A stretch of DNA of 64,000 bases, taken from contig CP058667.1 in assembly GCA_020544305.1 (NCBI GenBank), positions 310,001 through 374,000 on the forward strand, read 5' to 3'. Made by a program: the position numbers and the translations under genes. This DNA is from Staphylococcus taiwanensis. GTDB lineage: Bacteria > Bacillota > Bacilli > Staphylococcales > Staphylococcaceae. Positions within the stretch are counted from its first letter, which is position 1; the number at the start of each line of letters is the position of its first letter. The notes under the pieces are model-generated. The model ran no database searches. It was given only the letters and a program-made list of their open reading frames with translations, and was not told where the DNA came from. Of the stretch, positions 29,679-39,602 are shown one piece after another.

Positions 29679-32639
29679 TTAATCTCTACGTTCGTCGTCA
29701 TGACGATTTGTATTAGACTGTTGGTTATATCTATCGTAAACACCTTTATTGTTTTCACGAGCGTATAACATTAATGCTTTAAATAATACATCTTGGTCAA
29801 TATTATTTTCTGTTAAATCTTTATATAAGTTTGTTGTTTCATCAAAGCTTGAATCATGATGTTCTTCATGATGATGTTGTCTGCCATCGTTGTAATCTTG
29901 GTGTGCATAGCCGTTATGGTGTTGGTCATTGTATCTATATTGATAATCTTGATGATGTTGTTCATGATTTCTACCTTCATGGCTGTATCTATTACCATTT
30001 TGAGTATAGAGTGATTCGTAATCAACATCGTCACGTTGTGTCATAGGTTGGCCATAAGATGGGCGACCATGATGTTGTTCGTTTTCATAAGCACGTTGCG
30101 GCATATCATCATAACGGTAATAATTATCGCGACGTTGTTGATATCTTGCGTCTTCTTCGCGTTGACGCGTTTCACGACGGTCGTAGTCACGACGGTCGTC
30201 GTAGCGATTGTTTGGTTGTGCTTGATCGCTATCTAATCGTACAGAATGGTTGTAATCTTCATTATTGTAATGAGGACGCTGACTGTTATCACGATAGTTA
30301 TCGTTAGAATATTTGTTGTCTACGTATCCGGCATTGTAGTAGTTATTGTCATAATGATGGTTTCTGTTGTTGTCATCATTATTGTAGCTACGTCTATCAT
30401 CTTGGTAGCTAGCGTTGTGATTGTCTGGTCTACCGTAATCTTGATAGCGTGCATCTTCATGACCTTTTTCAGAAGAAGCGGCTTGATTATTATCAGTATC
30501 TTCTAAAGCTTTACCTTCAACGTCAACGTTTGGTATCACTGCGCCTAACCATTTAGGAAGGTACCATGATGCATTACCAAATAGTTTAGTAAGGGCAGGG
30601 ATTAGTGTCATACGTACTACGAAGGCATCAAATAGGACACCGAATGCAAGTGCAATACCCATTGATTTAATTGAGCTATCGCCTTGGAATACGAAGGCAA
30701 TGAATACACTAAACATGATAAGTGCTGCTGCTACGATAACTGGACCACTTTCTTTAATACCTACACGGATTGAGTGATCATTATCTCGTGTTTTACTATA
30801 TTCTTCATGAACACGTGTCATTAGGAATAGTTCGTAGTCGATGGCTAGACCGAATAGTAATCCTATTGTGATAACTGGTAGGAATGCGAGTAATGGACCA
30901 GTATTACTGATACCGAATAAACCATTTAGGAATCCGTCTTGAACGATAAGTGTTGTAAATCCTAATGTTGCCATTAATGATAGGATGAAGCCAAGTACGG
31001 CTTTTAATGGTACTAAGATTGAACGGAATACTACCATTAATAATAGGAATGCTAATACTACGATAACGCCAGCGAATACTGGAATTGCATTATTAAGTTT
31101 TTCTGACATATCAATATTGATTACGCTTTGTCCAGAAACTTCTGTGCTGTAATTGTATTTATCTTGAGCGTCTTTATGGTAATCGCGTAGATCATATACT
31201 AAGTTTTCAGTTGATTTAGAGTTAGGTCCTTTTTCAGGAATGATTGTAAATAATGCATAGTGATTATTGTCATTAAGGCGTGCTTTAGACACTGTATCGA
31301 CATTATCAATGTCTTTTAAGTCGCTACGCATATTGTTTAAATCATGTTCGATTGTTTTTTTACTACCGCCGTCTTTAGTGTTAACTAACATGACAATTTG
31401 GCCATTATAGCCTTCACCAAAGTTATTTGAAATTAAATTGTAAGCTTTATGTGCAGATGAATTAGTTGGTTTTAAACTATCATCTGGAATACCTAAGCGC
31501 ATGCCACTTACAGGAATTGCAGCAAGAATTAAAATGATTAAACTTACGATTACCGCAATCACAGGTTTACCAACGATGAATTTAGCCCATGGATGATTTT
31601 TAGGATCTTTACTTTTTGTTGGTTTTTCTTTAATTTTAATGCTTTTATGGAAAATGCTAATCAATGCTGGTAACAGTGTTAATGCTGCTAATACTGCGAA
31701 TAACACACTGATAGCTGAGGCAAATCCCATAACTGCTAAGAAGTCGATACCTACAAGTGATAGACCACATACGGCCATCATAACTGTAAGACCAGCAAAT
31801 ATAACGGCACTACCAGCAGTTCCTACTGCTGTTGCGATAGCTTCTACCGTATCAAGACCTTTTTTCTTAAGTTCTTTATATCTAAATAGAATAAAGAGTG
31901 AGTAGTCGATTCCGACAGCTAAACCAATCATTACAGCTAATGTCAGTGTGAAGTTTGGAATATCAAAGACGTATGTTAATAAACCAATGATTCCGACACT
32001 TGAACCTAAGCCGATAATCGCACTGATAATTGGCATACCAGCAGCAATAAGTGAACCGAATGTGATCAGTAGAATAACGAATGCTACTACGATACCAACA
32101 ATTTCTGAAGTGCCACCAGGTTCACCGCCCATAGCGCCACCTTGTGTTTTTTCGATTTGTACATTGTGGTTATCTTTTACATCTTGTAATTCTTTATCAA
32201 TGATTTTTTTAGACGAATCTTTCAATCCTGTTTGTGGGACAACATAACTAATATTAGCGATTGCTGTATCGCCATCTTCATTTACTTGTCCACTATCGTA
32301 AGGACTTGAAACATTTTGGATGTAATCATCTTTTTGTTTGATGTTATCTAATGCATCTTCAATATCTTTTTTAGTATCGTCATTTTTTAATCCATCATGT
32401 CTATTTGAATGGAAGACGATTTTCATCGAGGCTTTTTCACTATCCTGATGGAATTCTTTACTAATTTTGTCGTTTGTGTCTAGTGATTTTAAACCGTTCA
32501 TTGTGATGTCACTGTCAAACTTAGGTGAATTCATCACTAATGGTGTAATGATGACGCCTAGAATAACAAGCCATCCAATAACGCTAAGCCATTTGTTCTT
32601 AGCTATGAACTTTCCAAGTTTGTATAATAGCTTTGCCAA
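29679..32639 (-). CDS. MMPL/RND-family lipid or fatty-acid exporter with long hydrophilic tail
   Basis: 986 residues from TTG 32639, seven bases after AGGAGG. One N-terminal span, an extracytoplasmic loop, a block of spans with the RND motif GLAVGIDYSLFILFRYKE, a second loop and a second block with GLAIDYELFLMTRVHEEY: the duplicated MMPL layout. S. aureus FarE, which exports fatty acids and phospholipids, is the closest relative I can name. The last ~280 residues (29682-30520) are a hydrophilic His/Asn/Tyr/Asp/Arg-rich tail, with HHHEEHH near the end and a short ordered-looking closing segment. Followed in operon by an OpuAC-like lipoprotein. Confidence 0.9.
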   Translation of the reverse strand: MAKLLYKLGKFIAKNKWLSVIGWLVILGVIITPLVMNSPKFDSDITMNGLKSLDTNDKISKEFHQDSEKASMKIVFHSNRHDGLKNDDTKKDIEDALDNIKQKDDYIQNVSSPYDSGQVNEDGDTAIANISYVVPQTGLKDSSKKIIDKELQDVKDNHNVQIEKTQGGAMGGEPGGTSEIVGIVVAFVILLITFGSLIAAGMPIISAIIGLGSSVGIIGLLTYVFDIPNFTLTLAVMIGLAVGIDYSLFILFRYKELKKKGLDTVEAIATAVGTAGSAVIFAGLTVMMAVCGLSLVGIDFLAVMGFASAISVLFAVLAALTLLPALISIFHKSIKIKEKPTKSKDPKNHPWAKFIVGKPVIAVIVSLIILILAAIPVSGMRLGIPDDSLKPTNSSAHKAYNLISNNFGEGYNGQIVMLVNTKDGGSKKTIEHDLNNMRSDLKDIDNVDTVSKARLNDNNHYALFTIIPEKGPNSKSTENLVYDLRDYHKDAQDKYNYSTEVSGQSVINIDMSEKLNNAIPVFAGVIVVLAFLLLMVVFRSILVPLKAVLGFILSLMATLGFTTLIVQDGFLNGLFGISNTGPLLAFLPVITIGLLFGLAIDYELFLMTRVHEEYSKTRDNDHSIRVGIKESGPVIVAAALIMFSVFIAFVFQGDSSIKSMGIALAFGVLFDAFVVRMTLIPALTKLFGNASWYLPKWLGAVIPNVDVEGKALEDTDNNQAASSEKGHEDARYQDYGRPDNHNASYQDDRRSYNNDDNNRNHHYDNNYYNAGYVDNKYSNDNYRDNSQRPHYNNEDYNHSVRLDSDQAQPNNRYDDRRDYDRRETRQREEDARYQQRRDNYYRYDDMPQRAYENEQHHGRPSYGQPMTQRDDVDYESLYTQNGNRYSHEGRNHEQHHQDYQYRYNDQHHNGYAHQDYNDGRQHHHEEHHDSSFDETTNLYKDLTENNIDQDVLFKALMLYARENNKGVYDRYNQQSNTNRHDDERRD

Positions 32640-32752
32640 GACATTTCCTCCTATTTATATAATTTTTAACGCCTAAGGTCTGGAAATAATGTTGATAATG
32701 TGTGAGCATTTATGTGAGTTTAATGACCTAAATTTTAGCGTATTTAAAATGG

Positions 32753-32768
32753 TACATTTGACAATGTA
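32753..32768. promoter_or_regulatory. Palindrome upstream of the MMPL gene
   Basis: TACATT-TGAC-AATGTA, perfect 6-bp arms, about 115 bp upstream of the MMPL start. A possible operator; the flanks also contain an AATGGTAC / GTACCATT inverted pair. Confidence 0.35.
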
Positions 32769-32931
32769 ACAAGTTATACCCTTATTTGGTACCATTAAAA
32801 TTTGTGGGTCGTCGGAAAATGCAACAATATGAAAGAATTGTTGGAATAATAAGATAGAGATTTAAGTGGATAATAAAAAAACAGGTAATCTAATGAGAAT
32901 TTACCTGATGTGCGAAGGGATATGTATAATG

Positions 32932-33099
32932 TTAATTGACGAAGTGACCTAATAGTAATATTGCACCAATTAAGATACATATTACGCCTGGAATATATAT
33001 TTTTTCTCTGATGTCAATGTCACGTCGATAAGTAATAAACCTACTCATAACGATTAAAATAATGCCAATAAGTAAAAATATGATTGAAAGAGCGAACAT
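32932..33099 (-). CDS. Small two-span membrane protein
   Basis: 55 residues from ATG 33099 (AAGGAGG eight bases upstream; a TTG at 33102 is also possible). Two hydrophobic spans separated by a charged loop (RFITYRRDIDIREK). No family recognised. Confidence 0.6.
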   Translation of the reverse strand: MFALSIIFLLIGIILIVMSRFITYRRDIDIREKIYIPGVICILIGAILLLGHFVN

Positions 33100-33467
33100 C
33101 AACTCAGCCTCCTTAATCAATAATTGTTTATTTTGCTAAATTGATAAGTATGAACAAGTCTTTCAACTTTATTATATTATGTGTTCCGATATTTTTATAG
33201 CTATATATTAATATATTGTAAAATTGTTATTCTTTTTAGGAATATTTATTAATAAACTTTATGTAAATTTAACAATTTATAAAGTAAGTAATGATTTTTA
33301 GGTGATTTGTTGTTTGCACGATGAGTAAATTGAGAGATTTCAAAGCTTTTAAATAAACGAAAAATGTCATGAATTCATATTAGAAATGGGACCAAATTGT
33401 AATTGGTAATGATTTCGTATCTAGGAATCGATATCTGAGAATTAAAACGAAGTTATTTATAATGTAA

Positions 33468-33676
33468 GAAAGCGCCTGGGACAAAATAATATAATAATGT
33501 TATTCTGCAAAATTCGCAGTAGCTGACTGAACTGAAAATGCGCTTAAATCAAGCTTTTTTCAGTTCTAGTCACCTTGCGGGCGGGGCCCCAACAAAGAGA
33601 ATTTCACTAAGAAATTCTACAAGCAAAGCAAGTTGGGAGTGGACGACGAATTTAACAAGAATTCTGTCCCACTCCC
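33468..33676 (+). repeat. Dispersed intergenic element, long form (copy B), with STAR-like core
   Basis: Within a 610-bp gap (33100-33709). Order: CTGGGACAAAAT, ttcgcagtagctgactgaac, a hairpin with arms AACTGAAA / TTTCAGTT, CCTTGCGG followed by GGCGGGGCCCCAACA (the STAR repeat core of S. aureus on the opposite strand), then a terminator-like hairpin GGGAGTGGAC..GAATT / GAATTC..GTCCCACTCCC (33635-33676). The rest of the gap (33100-33467) is AT-rich and shows nothing I can name. Confidence 0.75.
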
Positions 33677-33709
33677 TACTATTAATATGAAAATTCAACG
33701 ACTTAAACG

Positions 33710-34570
33710 TTATAATAAGTCAATGAAATTTTGAGTTACAGATGTGGGATGGCGATCTTCACGATATAATAATGATACATAAGCAGTTGTTGGGGGATTT
33801 GGCAACGTTTTACTAGTAATACTAGGATGATGGTATAACGTATTTGAACTAACTAGACTTAAATAATTGGAGTCCTTAATAATAGTAAGGATACTATTAA
33901 TGCTATTCGATTCCATATGAGCATTTAAATTGATAAAGTTTTTATTACACCACTCATCGATGCTGTCTCGTGTGGATCCACTATTGTGAATAATGAAACG
34001 ATACTTAGCAATATCTTCCATTGTAATGGTTTCTTGTTGTGCAAGCGGGTGGCGTTTATCCATTGCGAGTACTAACGGATTCTTTTGTAATCGTTTCACG
34101 TGTAGCTCGCTTTCGTTAAAACCTTTTTCAGAAATAATACCAATATCTATTTTTCTGTTTTTAACTTTTTCAATAATGATAGGTGCAGTATCTACTGTCA
34201 GATTTATATCAATATTAGGATGTTCATTCATATAATTTTTGAAGGCGGTAGGCAAGATACTATAGATTGGTGCATGTGTTGCCCCAATACGTAGTGTCCC
34301 TCGCTTTGATTGTTTAAAGTCCTCTAACATATCTGTTGTTTCTTCTATAAGATTCAACATTTTATTAGAATTGAGGTATAACAATTCACCTGCTTCAGTT
34401 AAATTGAAATGTTTACCCTTTTTGAAATATAATGGAACGCCTAATTCTTTGTTTAAGTTTTTTAAATGAAATGTAACAGTAGGCTGTGTAATACCAAGTT
34501 TGTCAGCCACGATATTTTCATTTTGCGCTTCAACAAAGTGTTTAAAGATTAACATTTGCTTAGTATTCAT
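33710..34570 (-). CDS. LysR-family transcriptional regulator
   Basis: 286 residues from ATG 34570 (weak GGGGA upstream; a GTG at 34606 is less likely). N-terminal helix-turn-helix with KLGITQPTVTFHLKNLNKEL, then a LysR substrate-binding domain starting RGTLRIGATHAPIYSILP. Target unknown; it diverges from the phosphatase gene across 160 bp, which is the usual place for a LysR target, but a metallophosphatase would be an unusual one. Confidence 0.85.
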   Translation of the reverse strand: MNTKQMLIFKHFVEAQNENIVADKLGITQPTVTFHLKNLNKELGVPLYFKKGKHFNLTEAGELLYLNSNKMLNLIEETTDMLEDFKQSKRGTLRIGATHAPIYSILPTAFKNYMNEHPNIDINLTVDTAPIIIEKVKNRKIDIGIISEKGFNESELHVKRLQKNPLVLAMDKRHPLAQQETITMEDIAKYRFIIHNSGSTRDSIDEWCNKNFINLNAHMESNSINSILTIIKDSNYLSLVSSNTLYHHPSITSKTLPNPPTTAYVSLLYREDRHPTSVTQNFIDLL

Positions 34571-34732
34571 AAATTTGATTCCCCAAAGTATAGAATTTGT
34601 TTGCACTAGTTTCTATGATAAATAAAGAATTTTGAGGCTACGTAAATATTTTGTTTAAAGTTAGTTAATCAGTGGTTTTTATAATACATATAGATAATAA
34701 ATGAAAGTTTAGATGCAAGGAGAGAATGAAAC

Positions 34733-35344
34733 ATGAAGGAAAGAATACTTGTGATTTCTGATATACATGGACATCGGAAAGCACTCGTTACTCTTTTAAA
34801 AGCAGCGAAATATAATGCGAGAAGAGACCAACTCATATTAATGGGTGATTATGTTAATAATGGGCCGGACTCATTTGGTACGCTCAAATTAGTTAAAAGG
34901 TTAAAGCGTAAAGGTGCATTGGCATTGGCTGGTAATCATGAAATGCGTTGGTTAGAGCGTAATGATAAAAAGGTCAAACGATGGCACTCTTTTTTAAGAA
35001 GCCTATCTACAATTGAGGTTATAGATGATTATATATTTGTGCATGCTGGGATAGACAGTGACAAACCATTAAATAAACAAATTAAAGAGTATACGACAGG
35101 ACATTATAATCATACTTTAAATCGTAATATCCCTAAACATAAATATTTAATTCACGGGCATGTGCCAAATTATCGATTTGGTTTAAAAAATGATGCGTTA
35201 TATAAAAAGAAAAATCTATTAGATATTGATACTGGAGCAGGGCATGGTAAATATTTGTCGCTTATAGATATCACAAATAGGTATCAGTATTCTGTAAAAG
35301 TTACTGATATTAAAAACGTGAGTACTAAACGTATAAAATTATAA
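34733..35344 (+). CDS. PPP-type metallophosphatase
   Basis: 203 residues. Motifs in order: SDIHGH (residues 9-14), GDYVNNGP, GNHE, and a distal HGH, the metal ligands of calcineurin-like PPP phosphatases such as ApaH and bacterial Ser/Thr phosphatases. It may hydrolyse phosphoproteins or dinucleoside polyphosphates. ATG 34733 follows AAGGAGAG. Cytosolic, apparently a single-gene unit. Confidence 0.85.
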   Translation: MKERILVISDIHGHRKALVTLLKAAKYNARRDQLILMGDYVNNGPDSFGTLKLVKRLKRKGALALAGNHEMRWLERNDKKVKRWHSFLRSLSTIEVIDDYIFVHAGIDSDKPLNKQIKEYTTGHYNHTLNRNIPKHKYLIHGHVPNYRFGLKNDALYKKKNLLDIDTGAGHGKYLSLIDITNRYQYSVKVTDIKNVSTKRIKL

Positions 35345-35461
35345 GTATTAGAAATTCATAAAATATTAATATGTTTCGGTAGTTTTCAAAAAACAGAAGT
35401 ATAAGTTTCAAATTAAATGTTATATAATGTAGGGGAATATAAATTAAAAAGGGTGACATGA

Positions 35462-37603
35462 GTGAAGAATAATATACAAAATTCTAAATTCAGTTCGTAC
35501 TTAAAAGTGTCATGTTCAGTGCTATTATTGAGTGGATCATTGGTAGGTTACGGGTTTACTAAGGACGCATTTGCGCAATCCGAAAATACTCATAATGTTT
35601 CTGAGAAAGTCAGTTCAGTTCAAAATAAACTTGATACAACAATAGCTAAAGCGAAAACAGATATTAATCGTTTGAAACATTTAGATGCTACAGAATTGAA
35701 AAGTTACAAAGAAGATATTGAAGCTGCTAAAACTGAATCTGAAATTAATAAGATTGTAAGTGATGCAAAAGAAGAAGACCAGTTGTCAGCCGAAGAAGAT
35801 ACGACAGATCATTCTAAAGATAACACTTCAGATAAAACGACAAACGCGTCATCAGCAGAAACGACAAATACGCATGCAACAACTAATGATAATGGAAATC
35901 TTGAACAATTGGATAAAATTTTAGCTGATGTTGATGCTTTCTCTAAAAAGGTTGATACTAGTCAACCAAATAACGCAATCAATAGTGATGAAAAGTCTAC
36001 ATCAGAATCTACATCAACTGAACAAACTAATGATGTATCTAAATCAGTTACTGATAACAAAACGTCTACTGCGCAAAATCATGACAATAATCGTTCTGAT
36101 CTTCATAATGGACAATCATCAATCTTAGATGAATTGGATAACGTCAAAAATGATGTGGAATCTGCCAAACAAACGCATGAAACATCTACAGATAATAATA
36201 AATTGAACGAACCAACATCAACCGAAACTCATCGTTCAACAGAGGAATCTAGTGTACAGGGCACTAATGATCATTCTGATAATAGTGTTGAAAAAGGTAT
36301 CAAACAGATTGGTAAAAGTGAACGTCAAGCGAGCCAATCAAACGATACTAAAGTATCAAACGAGGATAAACATATTGATGCACTAACTGATAAATTATCA
36401 ACAAATAATAAGATTAATCAAGCAATTTCTAAAGTAGAAAATCAACAAGGTGACTCAAGCCAACGCTATACTGATCGCAAACTAGAACAATTGAGAAACT
36501 TGCGTCAACAAACTCAAGATAACACAGATTTAACAGATCAACAGAAACATGAAATTAAAAAAGATATCTCAACAATAAGACATAATGTGCAAAGTAATCG
36601 AGATACCATTATGAATAATTTGGAGAAATCTTCAAATAAACAACAAGCTGCTGAAAATATTCTAGGTAGTATGTTTAGTAAAAATGAAGCTCAAGATATT
36701 TTAAAAAATATTAAAACAAATGGGCAATCAGATAAACAAATTACTGATCAAATTATGAAACAACTGGATGGATTTAAAGGCACAACAAGTGATGACATCT
36801 TGAAATCAATGTTTGAGCAAGCACCTAATAAAGAAGATTTGATAAAGACATTACTTTCAACGCGTTTAGGAAGCAATGAAGCTTCACAAATTGCTAAGCG
36901 TTTAGCTCATGCACACCTATCAAATGATGAATTGGTCAACCGTTTGAAACAAGAAATCAAAGCACATGGTACAGTTTCAGCAGATGATATTTTGAAAGAT
37001 GTATTAGACAAATCGTCTAATAAGAAACAGACAATTGAAACGTTATTAGCTACTAAATTAAATCAAGCGAAAGCACATGCACTAGCAGATTTAATTGCTA
37101 AAGCTCAAACAAATAAAGCAGACACATTAGAACTAGTAAAAAGCGCATTAAATGGTACTGCTGGTGATTTATTACAATTACAAAATAGATTAGACAATGC
37201 AAAACAAAATTTAGATTATATCTTGTCACCAATTACACAACGTCCTTCATTATTAGATCGTATTAATGGTCAAACGGGTCAAGGCACAAACTTGTTAAAT
37301 CAAGGTTCTAGTTTACTAGATGGTTTAACTGGCAGTGGTTTATTAGATGGCTTAAATTCTGGTGGTAGCCTATTGGATAATATTGGTGATATTCCTAATC
37401 CAGTACAAGGATTATCATTAGGTAATTTAGGTAATGATGATAGTTTCTTAAGTGGATTATTTGATGATGATGGTAATGTTTCATTACCTGCAACAGGTGA
37501 AGCAATTAAGAAATCATGGTTACCAATTACAGTGATTCTTGCTATCGCTGGAACGACATTAGTTTGGTTAGGACGCCGAAAAACGCACCATTCTAGACAT
37601 TAA
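35462..37603 (+). CDS. sasF: LPXTG cell-wall-anchored surface protein SasF
   Basis: 713 residues from GTG 35462 (AAAGGGTGA upstream; the nearby ATG is out of frame and stops at once). Signal peptide cut probably after Ala38. A short helical region is followed by a variable Ser/Thr/Asn/Asp linker (about 100-300) and a helical repeat region of about 45-residue units (motifs such as DDILK and SNKKQTIETLLATKL). The block LDYILSPITQRPSLLDRI is strongly conserved with S. aureus SasF. Sorting signal LPATG at 675-679, hydrophobic span, basic tail; S. aureus SasF has LPKAG instead. SasF has been linked to resistance to unsaturated fatty acids. Confidence 0.88.
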   Translation: MKNNIQNSKFSSYLKVSCSVLLLSGSLVGYGFTKDAFAQSENTHNVSEKVSSVQNKLDTTIAKAKTDINRLKHLDATELKSYKEDIEAAKTESEINKIVSDAKEEDQLSAEEDTTDHSKDNTSDKTTNASSAETTNTHATTNDNGNLEQLDKILADVDAFSKKVDTSQPNNAINSDEKSTSESTSTEQTNDVSKSVTDNKTSTAQNHDNNRSDLHNGQSSILDELDNVKNDVESAKQTHETSTDNNKLNEPTSTETHRSTEESSVQGTNDHSDNSVEKGIKQIGKSERQASQSNDTKVSNEDKHIDALTDKLSTNNKINQAISKVENQQGDSSQRYTDRKLEQLRNLRQQTQDNTDLTDQQKHEIKKDISTIRHNVQSNRDTIMNNLEKSSNKQQAAENILGSMFSKNEAQDILKNIKTNGQSDKQITDQIMKQLDGFKGTTSDDILKSMFEQAPNKEDLIKTLLSTRLGSNEASQIAKRLAHAHLSNDELVNRLKQEIKAHGTVSADDILKDVLDKSSNKKQTIETLLATKLNQAKAHALADLIAKAQTNKADTLELVKSALNGTAGDLLQLQNRLDNAKQNLDYILSPITQRPSLLDRINGQTGQGTNLLNQGSSLLDGLTGSGLLDGLNSGGSLLDNIGDIPNPVQGLSLGNLGNDDSFLSGLFDDDGNVSLPATGEAIKKSWLPITVILAIAGTTLVWLGRRKTHHSRH

Positions 37604-37613
37604 ATATAGAACG

Positions 37614-37668
37614 AAAGAGTAGATAATCGAGAAGTTAGTTTCAGCTTCATTATCTACTCTTTTCTTTT
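37614..37668 (+). terminator. Terminator after sasF
   Basis: AAAGAGTAGATAAT (37614-37627) pairs perfectly with its complement at 37649-37662, extended by an inner GAAG / CTTC, followed by a T-rich tract. Confidence 0.85.
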
Positions 37669-37690
37669 GAAAAAGGGGATTACACTATAT

Positions 37691-37705
37691 TAGAAAACGC
37701 TTTCA
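37691..37705. promoter_or_regulatory. cre site upstream of the YfcC-family gene
   Basis: TAGAAAACGCTTTCA matches the CcpA cre consensus WTGNAARCGNWWWCA at 14 of 15 positions. It lies about 260 bp before the YfcC start; the long leader between them holds no gene. Carbon-catabolite control of the transporter is likely. Confidence 0.6.
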
Positions 37706-37962
37706 CAAAGTGCGGAAAATATCAAGTGTTTTTCCGGAAATTATTCGTAAAGTTATGTGAAAATTTATGGATTTAGCAAAAATATTTACACTTTATTTTA
37801 TATTCATATTGAATGTAATGTGCATTAGACATACACTTGTAGTGGAAAAAGAAATTGATAAAAAATTCACAATCTCGCATCGTTCATTTCATGATATTAA
37901 GCATAAGTTTTAAATGTGTGACTCATTTTCAAATATAAAAATACACAAAGGGGTTGAAACGC

Positions 37963-39537
37963 ATGACACACACTAACGAAATTCCAAACAGTACGAGCAA
38001 AGGCAATAAAAAACGATTTCAACTTAAGATGCCCGGTGCATTTACAATTCTATTCATTTTAACTGTTGTTGCCGTACTAGCGACATGGATGATTCCAGCT
38101 GGTGCATATTCTAAATTATCTTATGATTCAGGCGCTCACGAATTTAAAATTGTCGATGCACATAATAAATCTAAAACTGTTCCAGGAACGCAAGAACAAT
38201 TAGATAAATTAGGCGTAAAAATAGATGTAAAGCAATTTAAATCAGGTGCGATTAATAAACCAATTTCTATACCAGGAACGTATGAACGTCTAGATCAAAA
38301 ACCTGCAGGCCCAGATCAAATTACTTCAAGCATGGTCAATGGTACGATTGAAGCGGTTGATGTCATGGTATTTATCTTAGTATTAGGTGGATTGATTGGA
38401 GTCGTTCAAACCAGTGGTTCATTTGAATCAGGACTTCTAGCATTAACTAAAAAGACTAAAGGACATGAATTTTTACTAGTATTTATGGTATCAATATTGA
38501 TGATTCTAGGAGGAACATTATGCGGTATTGAAGAAGAAGCCGTTGCATTTTATCCTGTCCTTGTTCCAATCTTTATTGCGATGGGATATGATTCAATCAT
38601 TTGTGTAGGTTCTATATTCCTTGCAAGTTCAATCGGTAGTACATTCTCAACTGTCAATCCGTTCTCAGTAGTAATTGCGTCAAACGCAGCTGGCACAACC
38701 TTCGTTGATGGTTTATATTGGAGAATCGCAGGTTTAGTTATTGCCGCTATCTTCACAGTAGGTTACTTATATTGGTATGCAAAACGTATTAAAAAAGATC
38801 CTAAAGCATCATTTACGTATGAAGATAAAGCTAAATTTGAAAAACAATGGTCAGTTATTAAAGATGATAGTGATGAAAGCATCTTTACACTACGTAAAAA
38901 ATTAATTTTAATTTTATTTATCTTACCATTCCCAATCATGGTTTGGGGCGTTATGACTCAAGGCTGGTGGTTCCCAGTCATGGCATCAATGTTCTTAGCA
39001 TTTACTATCGTTATTATGTTAATTGTAGCGTTAGGTAAAAAAGGTATTGGTGAAAAAGCCGTGGTCGATGCCTTTGTAAATGGAGCATCAAGTTTAGTAG
39101 GTGTATCATTAATTATCGGTTTAGCACGTGGTATTAACATGATTATGAATGACGGTTTAATTTCAGATACAATTTTAAACTTCTCATCATCACTTGTTAA
39201 AGGTGTAAGCGGTCCAATCTTCATAGTAATATTATTGATAATCTTCTTCTTCCTTGGATTTATCATACCATCATCTTCAGGATTAGCCGTACTATCAATG
39301 CCTATATTTGCACCGCTAGCTGATACAGTAGGTATTCCAAGATTCGTAATCGTAACAGCTTATCAATTCGGACAATATGCAATGTTATTCTTAGCACCAA
39401 CAGGATTGATTATGGCAACCCTTCAAATGTTAGATATGAAATACTCACACTGGTTGAAATTCGTTTGGCCAATCGTCGTCTTCGTATTCATATTTGGTGG
39501 AGGCATGTTAATCACTCAAGTGTTAATCTATTCTTAA
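37963..39537 (+). CDS. YfcC-family basic amino acid/C4-dicarboxylate-type transporter
   Basis: 524 residues from ATG 37963 (AAAGGGG nine bases upstream; the TTG at 37954 abuts that site). About twelve spans with an external loop of roughly 80 residues after the first span. The GTLCGIEEEAVAFYPVLVP segment and SSSGLAVLSMPIFAPLAD are typical of the YfcC/DcuC-ArcD-like superfamily. Substrates are unproven: dicarboxylates or arginine/ornithine have been proposed for relatives. A cre-like site upstream suggests glucose repression. Confidence 0.85.
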   Translation: MTHTNEIPNSTSKGNKKRFQLKMPGAFTILFILTVVAVLATWMIPAGAYSKLSYDSGAHEFKIVDAHNKSKTVPGTQEQLDKLGVKIDVKQFKSGAINKPISIPGTYERLDQKPAGPDQITSSMVNGTIEAVDVMVFILVLGGLIGVVQTSGSFESGLLALTKKTKGHEFLLVFMVSILMILGGTLCGIEEEAVAFYPVLVPIFIAMGYDSIICVGSIFLASSIGSTFSTVNPFSVVIASNAAGTTFVDGLYWRIAGLVIAAIFTVGYLYWYAKRIKKDPKASFTYEDKAKFEKQWSVIKDDSDESIFTLRKKLILILFILPFPIMVWGVMTQGWWFPVMASMFLAFTIVIMLIVALGKKGIGEKAVVDAFVNGASSLVGVSLIIGLARGINMIMNDGLISDTILNFSSSLVKGVSGPIFIVILLIIFFFLGFIIPSSSGLAVLSMPIFAPLADTVGIPRFVIVTAYQFGQYAMLFLAPTGLIMATLQMLDMKYSHWLKFVWPIVVFVFIFGGGMLITQVLIYS

Positions 39538-39565
39538 TTTTGAAAATTTGAACAATAAAAATAAT

Positions 39566-39602
39566 GGGGTCAATTGAGCATAGATTCAATTGACTCTTTT
39601 TT
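39566..39602 (+). terminator. Terminator after the YfcC-family gene
   Basis: GTCAATTGA (39569-39577) pairs with TCAATTGAC (39586-39594), followed by a T run interrupted by one C. Confidence 0.8.

Noticed and set aside
29813..30506. Several open frames on both strands opposite the MMPL tail
   Set aside because: Shadows of the His/Asn/Tyr-rich low-complexity coding sequence.
37604..37962. Riboswitch in the long leader before the YfcC-family gene
   Set aside because: No conserved aptamer core or terminator/antiterminator pair was recognised; only the sasF terminator and a cre-like site.
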